Below the pieces are notes generated by a model. It worked only from the letters and a program-made list of their open reading frames with translations, did not search any database and was not told the origin of the DNA. The position numbers and the translations under genes were made by a program. 64,000 nucleotides of DNA from G963663315 sp965204925 (GTDB taxonomy: Bacteria > Pseudomonadota > Gammaproteobacteria > Arenicellales > Poriferihabitantaceae). The first letter of the stretch is position 1, and each line of letters starts with the position of its first letter. The stretch is taken from assembly GCA_965204925.1 (NCBI GenBank), contig OZ242021.1:2108001-2172000 (forward strand), given 5' to 3'. Below are positions 17,222-25,643 of the stretch, in pieces.

Positions 17222-18028
17222 CTACCGTATCCGTTTCAGCGCCGTGCGCGTAAAGTCCCTGGCCTCAAGATCCGTCCCGAACTCGTAATCCGACCAGAGT
17301 AGTGAAGCGCTCTTTCCGGTGAGATGGTTGGTCATCATGACTTCGTTGCCACGCCACAGGTGACCGAGGTACTTTTGGTAGCCGCCTATGACCATTGTCT
17401 TCAAATGCTTGCCCCGGTGATCATGGAAATGTACCTGCATGGTGCGCAGCTCTTCCCGGTCATACCAGATTAGTTGGCGGGAGTAACCGGAATCCGTGCT
17501 TTTGGGAATGCGTTCCACAACGAAGCATTCAAGGTCGCCGCAGGGCTCGTCACGCAAGTAGCGGTGGGTGTATTTCTCAACCTCGACACTGCTCAAATCT
17601 TCATAAGAGAATTCACTGCCCATGAACGAGCCGGACTGTTTTGAGGAGATGATCCCCTTGACCCGTTTCAGCGCCGGGAGCCAGAGCCATTGCTGGTCCG
17701 GCTCTTCCTTGTGCGCATGGATGAGGAAGGCTGTGCCCTTGACATCACGCGGGCGGTCAAATACGAACAGGGTGCGATCGCCGTCGTTGTCCATTTCAAG
17801 GACTTTGAGGCGGATTTGGCGAGTCGTTTCCCGCCCTTGCCGGTTGCGCAGCGTCATGGTCAGCTTTGCGGTGAAATTACCGAAATTCTTCTGCCGTTCG
17901 CGCGCTTCAGCAGCAATCCTCGCTCCGACTTCATCTGCGCTGCCAGCCAGCAGGCCGGATGTGTCGGCCGCACAGGAACACACGGCAACAAAGAATCCGG
18001 CCGCTGTCAGTATTGCGCGTGAAATCAT
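17222..18028 (-). CDS. LolA-like outer-membrane lipoprotein-sorting family protein
   Basis: Exported protein of 268 residues. A signal peptide (about 1-21, with Cys residues near VCSCAADT) precedes a beta-rich domain with the family pattern (MTLRNRQGRETTRQIRLKVL, then DQQWLWLPALKRVKGI and GSFMGSEFSYEDL). It resembles the group often annotated as outer-membrane lipoprotein-sorting protein that accompanies RND/MMPL permeases and has a LolA/LolB-type half barrel for carrying lipids across the periplasm. A GAGG motif precedes the ATG. It lies 97 bases upstream of, and in line with, no other minus-strand gene than the barrel gene at 18126-19499, which is transcribed first, so a two-gene operon is likely. 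It converges on the P450 gene. Confidence 0.85.
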   Translation of the reverse strand: MISRAILTAAGFFVAVCSCAADTSGLLAGSADEVGARIAAEARERQKNFGNFTAKLTMTLRNRQGRETTRQIRLKVLEMDNDGDRTLFVFDRPRDVKGTAFLIHAHKEEPDQQWLWLPALKRVKGIISSKQSGSFMGSEFSYEDLSSVEVEKYTHRYLRDEPCGDLECFVVERIPKSTDSGYSRQLIWYDREELRTMQVHFHDHRGKHLKTMVIGGYQKYLGHLWRGNEVMMTNHLTGKSASLLWSDYEFGTDLEARDFTRTALKRIR

Positions 18029-18125
18029 GTTGCCCCTCGCTTCAAGGCCCCGTTATTCGCCATCAATCCGCCCATTGAATCCGTATCGTAACACAAACAG
18101 CCGGTTTGCCGCATATGAACCATGT

Positions 18126-19499
18126 TCAGAAATTATAGGCCAGCTTGACCCGGATATAGCTGTCGCGCCGTATGGGATACAGCGCATCGGTTACATCCGT
18201 CTTGAGATATTTTACAGATTCGATATGCAGCAGCCAATCATCCAGAAGGCGGCGTTTGACTTCGCCCCCGATGAGATGGCTGTCGTTATGGAGTGAACTC
18301 AAACTACTGAAAACAAATTCAGTAGTCTGTACATCGTTCAATCCCAGGCGCAGAGCAAGGAACAGGTCGTTTTCGAACGCATGGGGCGCCCAGCGGCCGC
18401 GTTCGTCATAAGCCCATTCGACAAACAGGCCAAGGTCAGCGTTGCTGCCCCATACAGAGTGGAATGTATATTCGCCGCCTGCCACCAGGGCCGCGAAATC
18501 TTTTTCCTCGATTCGCAGATTCATGAATTCATCCAGACGGCTGTATTGCGCACCGGTACGGTAAATGGCCTCCAGCTTGAGAAGCAAGGAGCCGGTGGTC
18601 ATTTGAGCATCCAGCCCATATTGACGAATTTGTTCATAATATGGAGCCAGCATGAATTCGTCCGGAACCAGTATGAATTTCGGGCCAGCTTGTACAGGCA
18701 CAAGAAGGGGGTCGCGGCTTGTGCCGTCGAACACGCTGAGTCCCACATCCACCGTACCGAAACTGCCGCTGTAGCGGCCGGCGAGATCGATATGCCATTC
18801 TTTTGCCGGTGATTCGTATGAGACCAGATTCCGGCTTGTCACCAGCCCCGCTCGCTGACGGCCGTGCCGGCCCGGCCAAGTGCGCTCGCGATGCCCCGTG
18901 ACGCCGAACAGTTCAAAGGCGCCCCATTCACCCGAGCGGGTGAAATGAAGCATTGGCTGCCCCAGTTTGGCTCTTTCATTGGGGTGTTCCACCAAGTCTG
19001 TCTGGTTGATAATATCAACGAGCGGCCGTGATTCCACAACACCCCAGAATACTTGATCGACGCCTGCGCGCAATTCCCATTCGTCGTTGCCGATATAACC
19101 ATAGGTCAGGTAATAGGCCTCACGCAAATCGACATGGGTACGCTCCGGGTCTGCGGCGTCATATCGTAAAAAGGGGGTCAACGTAATGCTTCTGCCCTCT
19201 TCGTCCGCCATGTAGAGGGTTGTTTCCAGGGCAATGCCACTTGCATACGAGCGCTGGCCCGGGTAGGCAGCCTGGTCAGGATAGCGCCACATATCCGCAG
19301 AAAGGCGTCCGGAAATCTCCATTGGACCAAATGAATCAAACAACCCGCTGTCCGCGAATGCTCCGGTTACCGGAAGCGAGGCCGACATTCCCGGCATGAA
19401 CAACACAATAACGTGGAGATATGGTGACAGAGCGTTCCTGACACCCTTGCTCCTTCTGTGAGAGAGGGAACAGAAGCAGGAAGCAAGATATCTGATCAT
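18126..19499 (-). CDS. Outer-membrane beta-barrel protein (porin/export-type), function unknown
   Basis: About 457 residues from the ATG at 19499; the frame stays open to 19631. I prefer 19499 because it leaves a 156-base divergent promoter gap to the FAD enzyme, but no good ribosome-binding site decides it. A hydrophobic export segment lies near the start (YLHVIVLFMPGMSASLPVTGAFA). The rest is alternating amphipathic strands with aromatic girdle residues and a C-terminal Phe (YIRVKLAYNF). It resembles DUF1302/alginate-export-like barrels only in style; I do not recognise the family. It probably pairs with the LolA-like protein downstream in moving a lipid. Confidence 0.75.
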   Translation of the reverse strand: MIRYLASCFCSLSHRRSKGVRNALSPYLHVIVLFMPGMSASLPVTGAFADSGLFDSFGPMEISGRLSADMWRYPDQAAYPGQRSYASGIALETTLYMADEEGRSITLTPFLRYDAADPERTHVDLREAYYLTYGYIGNDEWELRAGVDQVFWGVVESRPLVDIINQTDLVEHPNERAKLGQPMLHFTRSGEWGAFELFGVTGHRERTWPGRHGRQRAGLVTSRNLVSYESPAKEWHIDLAGRYSGSFGTVDVGLSVFDGTSRDPLLVPVQAGPKFILVPDEFMLAPYYEQIRQYGLDAQMTTGSLLLKLEAIYRTGAQYSRLDEFMNLRIEEKDFAALVAGGEYTFHSVWGSNADLGLFVEWAYDERGRWAPHAFENDLFLALRLGLNDVQTTEFVFSSLSSLHNDSHLIGGEVKRRLLDDWLLHIESVKYLKTDVTDALYPIRRDSYIRVKLAYNF

Positions 19500-19655
19500 T
19501 CGGACTGACAGTATGAATCCTGTCTGGAAGTTGTTTTGGTACAATGCCGGATTGTAGAACACTCGAACCCCTGCAATAAACCGGTTGATGGAATAGCCGC
19601 GTAACGGGGCGTACCCGCGGTTCGGATACACACAAGGCCAGGAGCAACAGATGCC

Positions 19656-21038
19656 ATGAGCAAAACGAGCAACAGTCCAAAGTCAAAGAAGATTGCCATT
19701 ATCGGCGCGGGAATTTCCGGCCTGGGGGTAGCCTGGGCATTAAGCCGGCATCCTGACCGTTTCGATTTTCGGATATTCGAGGCGAATGCCGAGATTGGCG
19801 GCAATGCGGTTACGGTCGATATGCCGCAGGAAGACGGCTCGGCTGTTCCTTTCGATATTTCCGTCACCGCCTGTATCCCTTCAGTATACCATCACATCCT
19901 CCTTTTCCTTAAACAGCATGGAATCAATCTGGTCGATACCCGATTCAGCTACAGCGTGAAGTATCGCGGTGAGCTATACGCGCATGATTTCGACTCTGCC
20001 ATCAAAAGGGAACTGCAACCGGAAATAGAAAAATTCCGCAGGCTCCTCGGGCGCCTGAAATGGTTTGGCCAGCTCAACCGATCCAGTTCCCGGTTGCTGA
20101 ATGCTCTTAACCCGTTCAACTATGTCAGTATGGGTTTCGTGCTCAACCTCGGTCGCTTCTCCGGCGATTTCAGGTACAAGATACTGAAGCCCATGTTCGT
20201 CAACTTCCTCATGGCTACGAATGTATTCGACATGCCGGCGTCCCTGTTTGCCCGCTATCTGGAGTTTTTTGATATCGAGTCGGCAACCCCGATGCAGACC
20301 TGGGAGCAAGGCGCGCGAAGGGTCTACGCGGCCATGTCCGCCGGATTCAGGGAAAAGATCTATCTCAACCGGCCCGTCCGCAAAGTGTATCGGTATGCGG
20401 GTGAAGTCGTTGTGGAAGACGAGGATTTGAATACGGAGAGGTTCGACGAGGTCGTTTTTGCCTGCAATGCCAACCAGACGCTGATGATCCTCGATCAACC
20501 GACTTTTCTTGAGGGCTGGCTTCTTTCTTCGATCCGTTACGAAAGCGAACTGCATAACCATACGATTGTCCATGCGGATGGCTCGATTCTTCCGGACAAT
20601 CCGGTGCGCCCGCTGGCTACTCGCAGCAACCATATCGAGCAGTACGGAGCCAGGCCCGACAATTATGAAATCACGTATATCATGCACAATCAGCAACCCT
20701 GGGCGAAACAGTCGGACAAACCCTGTCTGGTGACCTATAATCCGGTCAGCCGTATTGACGAGGGAAAGATTATTCGGAAATGGTGGTTCCAGCATATCGT
20801 GCATGACGTGCCCCACATCGCTTTCTTCATACATCTGTTCCGGTTCATCCAGGGCAGGAGGCGAACCCGGCACTGCGGCGCCCATACTCTGATCAACAGT
20901 CAGGAGACCTGTTTTGTGAGCGGACTTGTCACAGCAAGGCAAATGGGGGCGGACTATCCGTTCCGGGACCCCGAGGCGAAGAAATGGTTCAACTTTTACG
21001 GGCGTATGATGTACGGCTGGCGTTTGAAAAAGGTCTGA
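19656..21038 (+). CDS. FAD-dependent amine-oxidase-like oxidoreductase (COG2907 type)
   Basis: 460-residue flavoprotein. The FAD-binding Rossmann motif is IAIIGAGISGLGVAW (about residues 13-27), followed by the E-x6-GG segment (FEANAEIGGNAVTVD) typical of the amine oxidase/phytoene desaturase superfamily. The C-terminal part (TRQMGADYPF region) matches the FAD-contacting end of the COG2907 group, which often sits near cyclopropane-fatty-acid synthase and fatty-acid-modifying genes, though none is seen here. Being divergent from the barrel/LolA pair and next to a P450, it may take part in an envelope-lipid modification. The ATG at 19656 follows a GGAG by about 16 bases, so the ribosome-binding site is not ideal. 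Confidence 0.85.
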   Translation: MSKTSNSPKSKKIAIIGAGISGLGVAWALSRHPDRFDFRIFEANAEIGGNAVTVDMPQEDGSAVPFDISVTACIPSVYHHILLFLKQHGINLVDTRFSYSVKYRGELYAHDFDSAIKRELQPEIEKFRRLLGRLKWFGQLNRSSSRLLNALNPFNYVSMGFVLNLGRFSGDFRYKILKPMFVNFLMATNVFDMPASLFARYLEFFDIESATPMQTWEQGARRVYAAMSAGFREKIYLNRPVRKVYRYAGEVVVEDEDLNTERFDEVVFACNANQTLMILDQPTFLEGWLLSSIRYESELHNHTIVHADGSILPDNPVRPLATRSNHIEQYGARPDNYEITYIMHNQQPWAKQSDKPCLVTYNPVSRIDEGKIIRKWWFQHIVHDVPHIAFFIHLFRFIQGRRRTRHCGAHTLINSQETCFVSGLVTARQMGADYPFRDPEAKKWFNFYGRMMYGWRLKKV

Positions 21039-21141
21039 AAAATACTGTCCGGGTACGAATGAGCCGACAGTGTTATATTCGCGCTACTCATATCTGTTCT
21101 GTCAACTGTAATTTTTTACCGGGGTAGCCCAATTAGCGTAC

Positions 21142-21695
21142 ATGCAAAAAATCTGGTCTGGATTGACCTGGAAATGACCGGTTTGTCGCCTGCGACCGAC
21201 CGTATTATCGAGATTGCCACGATCATTACCGATTCCGACCTGAATATTCTTGAGGAGGGCCCGGTGGTCGCGATCAGGCAATCGTTAAGGCGGCTCGCCG
21301 GGATGGACGAATGGAACACCGATGTCCATACCAAAAGCGGCCTCGTCAGACGTGTCAGGGAGTCTGTTTTTGATGAACGGCAGGCGGAGCAGATGACGCT
21401 TGATTTTATTGCCGCATATGTTCCGGCCAGCCGCTCTCCGCTGTGCGGCAACTCGATTTGCCAGGATCGTCGGTTTCTTGCCAATTACATGCCGCGGCTG
21501 GAATCCTGGCTGCATTACCGCAACCTGGATGTTTCCTCAATCAAGGAATTGCTGGTGCGTTGGCGCCCCGATCTGCGCGATGGGTTCCGCAAGAAAAATA
21601 CCCATAAGGCGCTGGAGGATATTCGCGAATCGATTGAGGAGCTGAAGTATTACAGGAGGACGTTTATCCGGGCCGGTCAGCCGGGCGCTATGTAG
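21142..21695 (+). CDS. orn: Oligoribonuclease Orn, start out of frame by one A
   Basis: 3'-to-5' exoribonuclease that degrades RNA dinucleotides and short oligomers. The DEDDh motifs are visible: IDLEMTGL (the first acidic pair), the NTDVHTKSGL region, CGNSICQDRRFL and a late HKALEDIRESIEEL. In-frame coding is open well above the first in-frame ATG (21174), which falls inside exonuclease motif I and is too late. The natural start would be the ATG at 21142, giving M-Q-K-N-L-V-W-I-D-L-E-M, but the tract there has 6 A where 7 are needed, so as read ATG 21142 ends after 11 codons. An unusual ATT start at 21132 is the alternative. Orn is usually essential, so a sequencing indel is likely. It overlaps queG tail to tail by 8 bases. 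Confidence 0.88.
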
Positions 21696-22767
21696 GCCGG
21701 GCTGTGTTGTCCGCCCGGGTCTGGAGTTCAAGCGCCCATTGCACATGTTCGCGCACCAGCTCACAAGGGTCGGTCCGGCGTGCCTTCAGGGTGTCCCGGG
21801 CCTGTTCGGAGCGTGGCGAGTTGCCGAGCGCCACCGCCACGTTGCGCAACCATCTCCGGTATCCGATTCTGCGAATGGCGGAACCTTCGGTCATGCGTTT
21901 GAAATCCTGCTCACTCCAGTTGAACAATGTGCACAGCGAAGGTGCGTCGAGAGCGTGCCGGCTCCTGAAATCCGCCTCGGCGGAAAGTCTGGCATAACGA
22001 TTCCACGGGCATACCAGTTGACAATCATCACAGCCATAAATGCGGTTACCCATGGCCTTGCGGAATTGCACGGGAATTGAGCCTTGAAGTTCGATGGTCA
22101 GGTAGGAGATACAGCGTCTGGCATCCAGTTGCCAGGGCGCCACGATGGCGCGGGTCGGGCAGATATCAATACATGCGGAGCAGCTGCCGCAGTGCCGACG
22201 GACGGGCGGGTCGACCGGTAGTGGCAGATCGGTATACAGTTCACCGAGGAAAAACCATGACCCCTGTTGCCGATTGATCAGGTTCGTGTGTTTGCCAATC
22301 CAGCCGTGCCCCGATTTTTCCGCCAGCGCTTTTTCCATGACCGGCGCGCTGTCACAAAACGCGCGATAACCGAACGGGCCGATCAGCTCGGAAATCCGGT
22401 TCGCCAGTTTTTGCAGACGTTTACGCACGACTTTATGGTAATCACGACCCAGAGCGTAGCGGGAAATATACCCCTTGCTGGCGTCATCCAGGGTCTTTTG
22501 CGCCTCTGCCATCGGTTGATTCAGGTAGTTCATCCGGACTGTAATCACTCTGACCGTCCCGGGAATCAATTGACGGGGGCGAGTGCGTTTCAGTCCATGG
22601 GATTGCATGTATGCCATTTCCCCGTTGAAGCCGGCGGCCAGCCAGCGTTTTAATCTTTGCTCATATTCTGCGAGATGAATGTCCGATACGGCGACTCCCG
22701 AGAAGCCGAGTTGCGCGCCCTGGATCCTGATTTGTTCAGCGAGCCGCTTGAGAGTATGATCGTTCAT
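21688..22767 (-). CDS. queG: Epoxyqueuosine reductase QueG
   Basis: Cytoplasmic cobalamin-dependent iron-sulfur enzyme that makes the last step of queuosine synthesis in tRNA (epoxyqueuosine to queuosine). It is 359 residues. The N-terminal cobalamin domain is followed by two ferredoxin-like cluster motifs: CGSCSACIDICP (about residues 194-205) and CDDCQLVCPWN (about 248-258). A HEAT-like region, ending in ELVREHVQWAL, closes the protein. The family-typical YALGRDYHKVVRKRL and CDSAPVMEKALA stretches are intact. It is divergent from tsaE with a 64-base gap that must hold both promoters. Confidence 0.96.
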   Translation of the reverse strand: MNDHTLKRLAEQIRIQGAQLGFSGVAVSDIHLAEYEQRLKRWLAAGFNGEMAYMQSHGLKRTRPRQLIPGTVRVITVRMNYLNQPMAEAQKTLDDASKGYISRYALGRDYHKVVRKRLQKLANRISELIGPFGYRAFCDSAPVMEKALAEKSGHGWIGKHTNLINRQQGSWFFLGELYTDLPLPVDPPVRRHCGSCSACIDICPTRAIVAPWQLDARRCISYLTIELQGSIPVQFRKAMGNRIYGCDDCQLVCPWNRYARLSAEADFRSRHALDAPSLCTLFNWSEQDFKRMTEGSAIRRIGYRRWLRNVAVALGNSPRSEQARDTLKARRTDPCELVREHVQWALELQTRADNTARPT

Positions 22768-22831
22768 ATTATGTATTATATGGACTATATTCCGTGTGTG
22801 AAAAGACTCGAAAGAATCGGCAAGGAAGAGT

Positions 22832-23290
22832 ATGAGTATTTATAACGCCGGGGACGAATCCGCAACGCTCAGGCTGGGGCGGGAAACCTGCCGGTATCTC
22901 CGGGCCGGCAGTGCAGTTTTCCTGCATGGGGAACCCGGCGCCGGCAAAACCACATTTGTACGGGGAATTCTCAGTGGTTTCGGGTATGATGGCGTGGTGA
23001 CCAGCCCGACCTATACGCTGGCCGAGATTTATCATGCCGGGGGGCGGGAAATCGTTCATTTGGATTTATACCGCATCCGCTCGCCGGCCGAACTGGAAAC
23101 GATCGGGATACGCGACATGATGACCGAAACGGCAATCAGCCTGATTGAGTGGCCCGCTCACGGAGACGGGTTTCTGCCGCGCCCCGATCTTGAAATTTCG
23201 ATAGAATATGCGGGCGAGGGTAGAAACATCCGCGTCGAGACCCGTTCTGTTCATCATCCTGCTCGCCAGGTTTCTCTGGCCGGCTCCTGA
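22832..23290 (+). CDS. tsaE: tRNA threonylcarbamoyladenosine biosynthesis ATPase TsaE
   Basis: P-loop ATPase of 152 residues needed, with TsaB and TsaD, for t6A37 modification of ANN-decoding tRNAs. Walker A is GEPGAGKTT (residues 33-41). The SPTYTLAEIY and HLDLYRI segments are the switch/Walker B region of the family, and IEWPAHG is the conserved late motif. AAGGAAG lies just before the ATG. It is usually the first gene of the tsaE-amiB-mutL series. Here its 3' end overlaps an amiB 5' remnant in another frame, and a methyltransferase gene separates it from the intact amiB. Confidence 0.96.
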   Translation: MSIYNAGDESATLRLGRETCRYLRAGSAVFLHGEPGAGKTTFVRGILSGFGYDGVVTSPTYTLAEIYHAGGREIVHLDLYRIRSPAELETIGIRDMMTETAISLIEWPAHGDGFLPRPDLEISIEYAGEGRNIRVETRSVHHPARQVSLAGS

Positions 23291-23348
23291 GCGTACCAGC
23301 ATCGTACCGGATATGGATGAGAGTGCGGGCTTCAGGACCAGATCTTGA
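23208..23348 (+). pseudogene. Truncated 5' end of an amiB-type amidase overlapping tsaE
   Basis: A 46-codon frame from an ATG inside tsaE. It encodes a hydrophobic export-like segment (RPVLFIILLARF) and then LWPAPERTSIVPDMDE. That last part matches the start of the AMIN domain of the intact downstream amidase (MWHAPDRTRIVLDMDE) codon for codon, with about 38 of 45 bases identical by eye. It then loses similarity and stops at 23348. The placement, overlapping tsaE, is where amiB normally begins. I read it as the original amiB 5' end cut off when the methyltransferase segment entered. Confidence 0.65.
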
Positions 23349-23511
23349 AGGCAGGCATTTACACCCACTCAAGCGGCGAAGTAAAATGGTTGGAGAATAA
23401 ACTGGTAATGGCTATGCAAGATAGCTTTTATTGTCATCGCTTTTGAATTCTTTCGGATGCGCCGGGACAAAAAATTGACAAGGAATACCTTCAGGTAATC
23501 GGTATCGGCCA

Positions 23512-24470
23512 ATGCGCGAGCAAACCATGCTGTCGGAGTCCACCGAATTAAAACGGAAAGGTCCTTTTAATCGTATTGTGACAGGAGACGCGCGGCAACA
23601 ATTGCGTGACCTCCCACAAGCGTCCGTTGATCTTAGTTTCTGGTCGCCGCCGTATTACGTCGGCAAGCGATATGAAAGGGATTTGTCGTTTGATGACTGG
23701 CGCGTATTGATCCGGGAAGTCATAGCCAGTCATTCGCGAATCGTGAACCCCGGCGGTTTTCTTGTAGTCAATATCGGAGACATTCTATGCTTTCCGGACT
23801 GCTCAATGCCACGATTCCAGGCAGATAACGTGCGGGGGAAAACAAATCCCGTAACACGGAATCAAGTAATCGTGGCCCGCGAGCTGTATCCCGATGCAAC
23901 CCGCAAAGAGCTGGGAGCCATGCTTGGATGCAGCGAGCAAACTATTCAGAGACGACTCGAACACAATAACGTCAGAGGTGGCAAGCATCAAGTTCCGACA
24001 AAGGTATTGTTGACGGGCTGTTTGGTGGCCAAGTGGGCCGAAGCGGCCGGATTTTATCTCTACGATCAGCGAGTGTGGCATAAAGACCCGTGCTGGGCCA
24101 ATAGTCGATGGCATTCCAACAGTTATCGGGCGGTAGATGAGTTTGAACATATCTATGTGTTCTGGATGCCGGGAATCGTAGAGTATGATCGGGGGCGCCT
24201 CACCGACTCTGAATGGGCCGAATGGGGTTCCCGCGGAGTGTGGCGAATACGCTCTGTTAGTCGCAATGATCGGCATGAGGCGGAGTTTCCTCAGGAGCTT
24301 GCTGCCCGTGTCATTCGTTTGTTCTCGCCAAAAGGGGAGTCGTGATTGATCCTTTTGTCGGCAGTGGGACTACTACGACAGTAGCCAGGAAACTGGACAG
24401 GCAATGGTTTGGCATTGAGGCCGATGTGCAATATGCCGAGATAGCCCGGCAAAGAACCAATGTCGCCTGA
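23512..24470 (+). pseudogene. Site-specific DNA methyltransferase (SPPY type), frameshifted near the C-terminus
   Basis: Beta-class DNA methyltransferase. Motif IV is SPPY (residues about 44-47, FWSPPYYVGKRYE), which suggests N4-cytosine rather than N6-adenine methylation. The middle (about residues 110-160) contains a helix-turn-helix-like insert (ATRKELGAMLGCSEQTIQRR) that may belong to target recognition. As read the frame stops at 24345, just before the SAM-binding motif, which continues in another frame as VIDPFVGSGTT and ends at 24470 with the FGIEADVQYAEIA region. One extra G (or A) in AAAAGGGG at 24330-24337 would join them. No restriction enzyme gene is adjacent, so it is an orphan. 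It sits between tsaE and amiB, where no gene is expected. Confidence 0.82.
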
Positions 24471-24476
24471 CGATTC

Positions 24477-25625
24477 GTGAGCGCGTTTATTCGTAACCTG
24501 TTGATTTTCAGCTTGTTGTTCGGTTCGTGGAGCGTTGCTTGCGCCGCCGTGATCAACGATATCCGTATGTGGCATGCTCCTGACCGTACCAGAATCGTGC
24601 TGGATATGGATGAGGGGGTAGATTTCCGCGAGTTTACCCTGGAGTCCCCTGATCGTGTTGTACTTGATTTGCCGCAAACAAAATTGGCCCATCCGCTTCC
24701 TGTCCCGGGTTCGACCGGGCAGTTCATCCGCCGCATGCGCAAGGGTTATCCCGTTGCCGGGGTGTTGCGGCTGGTTTTTGATCTCGAAAAGCCGGTTCGC
24801 TATGTGATGCAATTATTCAGGCCGGTCGATAACTATCAATATCGTCTGGTCATGGATTATTACCCGAAAGACCCCGTAATCGACAGAGTTCAACCGGAAA
24901 CGCAGAGATTTCGTGATGATCGCAAAAAGGATTTGTTGGTCCTGATTGACCCCGGACACGGTGGAGAAGATCCGGGCGCTCTGGGCAGAAAGACGCAGGA
25001 AAAAACGGTAGTGCTCCAGATTGCGAAAAAACTGAAGGGGAAAGTGGACCAGGAAGCGGGAATGCGCGCGCAGCTGACCCGCGAGGGAGACTACTATGTC
25101 GGGCTGCGCAAACGGATCGGGATCGCCCGCACGCTCAAGGCGGATTTGTTCATTTCAATTCATGCTGATGCATTCAAGGACAAAAATGTGCAAGGGTCTT
25201 CTGTGTATGCCTTGTCGCAAAGAGGCGCGACCAGCGAATCGGCGAGATGGCTGGCCGACAAGGAAAATGCCTCCGATCTGGTCGGAGGCGTTATTCTGGC
25301 CGACAAGGAGGATATGCTTGCCAATACGATGATCGATATGTCGATGACGAAAACGGTCAATGAAAGTCTGGCGCTCGGGCGCGAAGTCCTGGAAGAATTG
25401 ATGCAAATCGGACCCGTGCACAGCCGGCGCGTGGAGCAGGCCGGATTTGTGGTCCTGAAATCACCCGATATTCCTTCAATTCTCGTGGAAACGGCCTATA
25501 TTACGAACTCGAAAGAAGAAAAGTTGTTGCGCAGCGCCAGACATCAACACCGCATCGCCGATGCTATATTGGCGGGAATCCGGGAATATCTCGGCAACAG
25601 ACCGAACATTTATGCAAACTATTGA
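24477..25625 (+). CDS. amiB: N-acetylmuramoyl-L-alanine amidase (AmiB/AmiC family)
   Basis: Periplasmic zinc amidase of 382 residues that cleaves septal peptidoglycan during cell separation. A signal peptide (about 1-23, ending CAA) is followed by an AMIN domain (about 25-125) for septal targeting and an Amidase_3 catalytic domain (about 157-378). Zinc-binding and catalytic residues are visible in IDPGHGGEDPGA, ISIHADAF and the late LVETAYITN, the Glu being catalytic. The start is GTG, 7 bases after the methyltransferase stop. It is followed by mutL after 18 bases. A degenerate second copy of its 5' end lies upstream at 23208-23348. Confidence 0.95.
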   Translation: MSAFIRNLLIFSLLFGSWSVACAAVINDIRMWHAPDRTRIVLDMDEGVDFREFTLESPDRVVLDLPQTKLAHPLPVPGSTGQFIRRMRKGYPVAGVLRLVFDLEKPVRYVMQLFRPVDNYQYRLVMDYYPKDPVIDRVQPETQRFRDDRKKDLLVLIDPGHGGEDPGALGRKTQEKTVVLQIAKKLKGKVDQEAGMRAQLTREGDYYVGLRKRIGIARTLKADLFISIHADAFKDKNVQGSSVYALSQRGATSESARWLADKENASDLVGGVILADKEDMLANTMIDMSMTKTVNESLALGREVLEELMQIGPVHSRRVEQAGFVVLKSPDIPSILVETAYITNSKEEKLLRSARHQHRIADAILAGIREYLGNRPNIYANY

Positions 25626-25643
25626 CCCCGGCGCCCCGGCACA

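Noticed and set aside
22657..22845. 62-codon plus-strand frame across the queG/tsaE divergent region
   Set aside because: It overlaps the queG 5' coding region and runs into tsaE in another frame, with no family match; this stretch must hold the two promoters.
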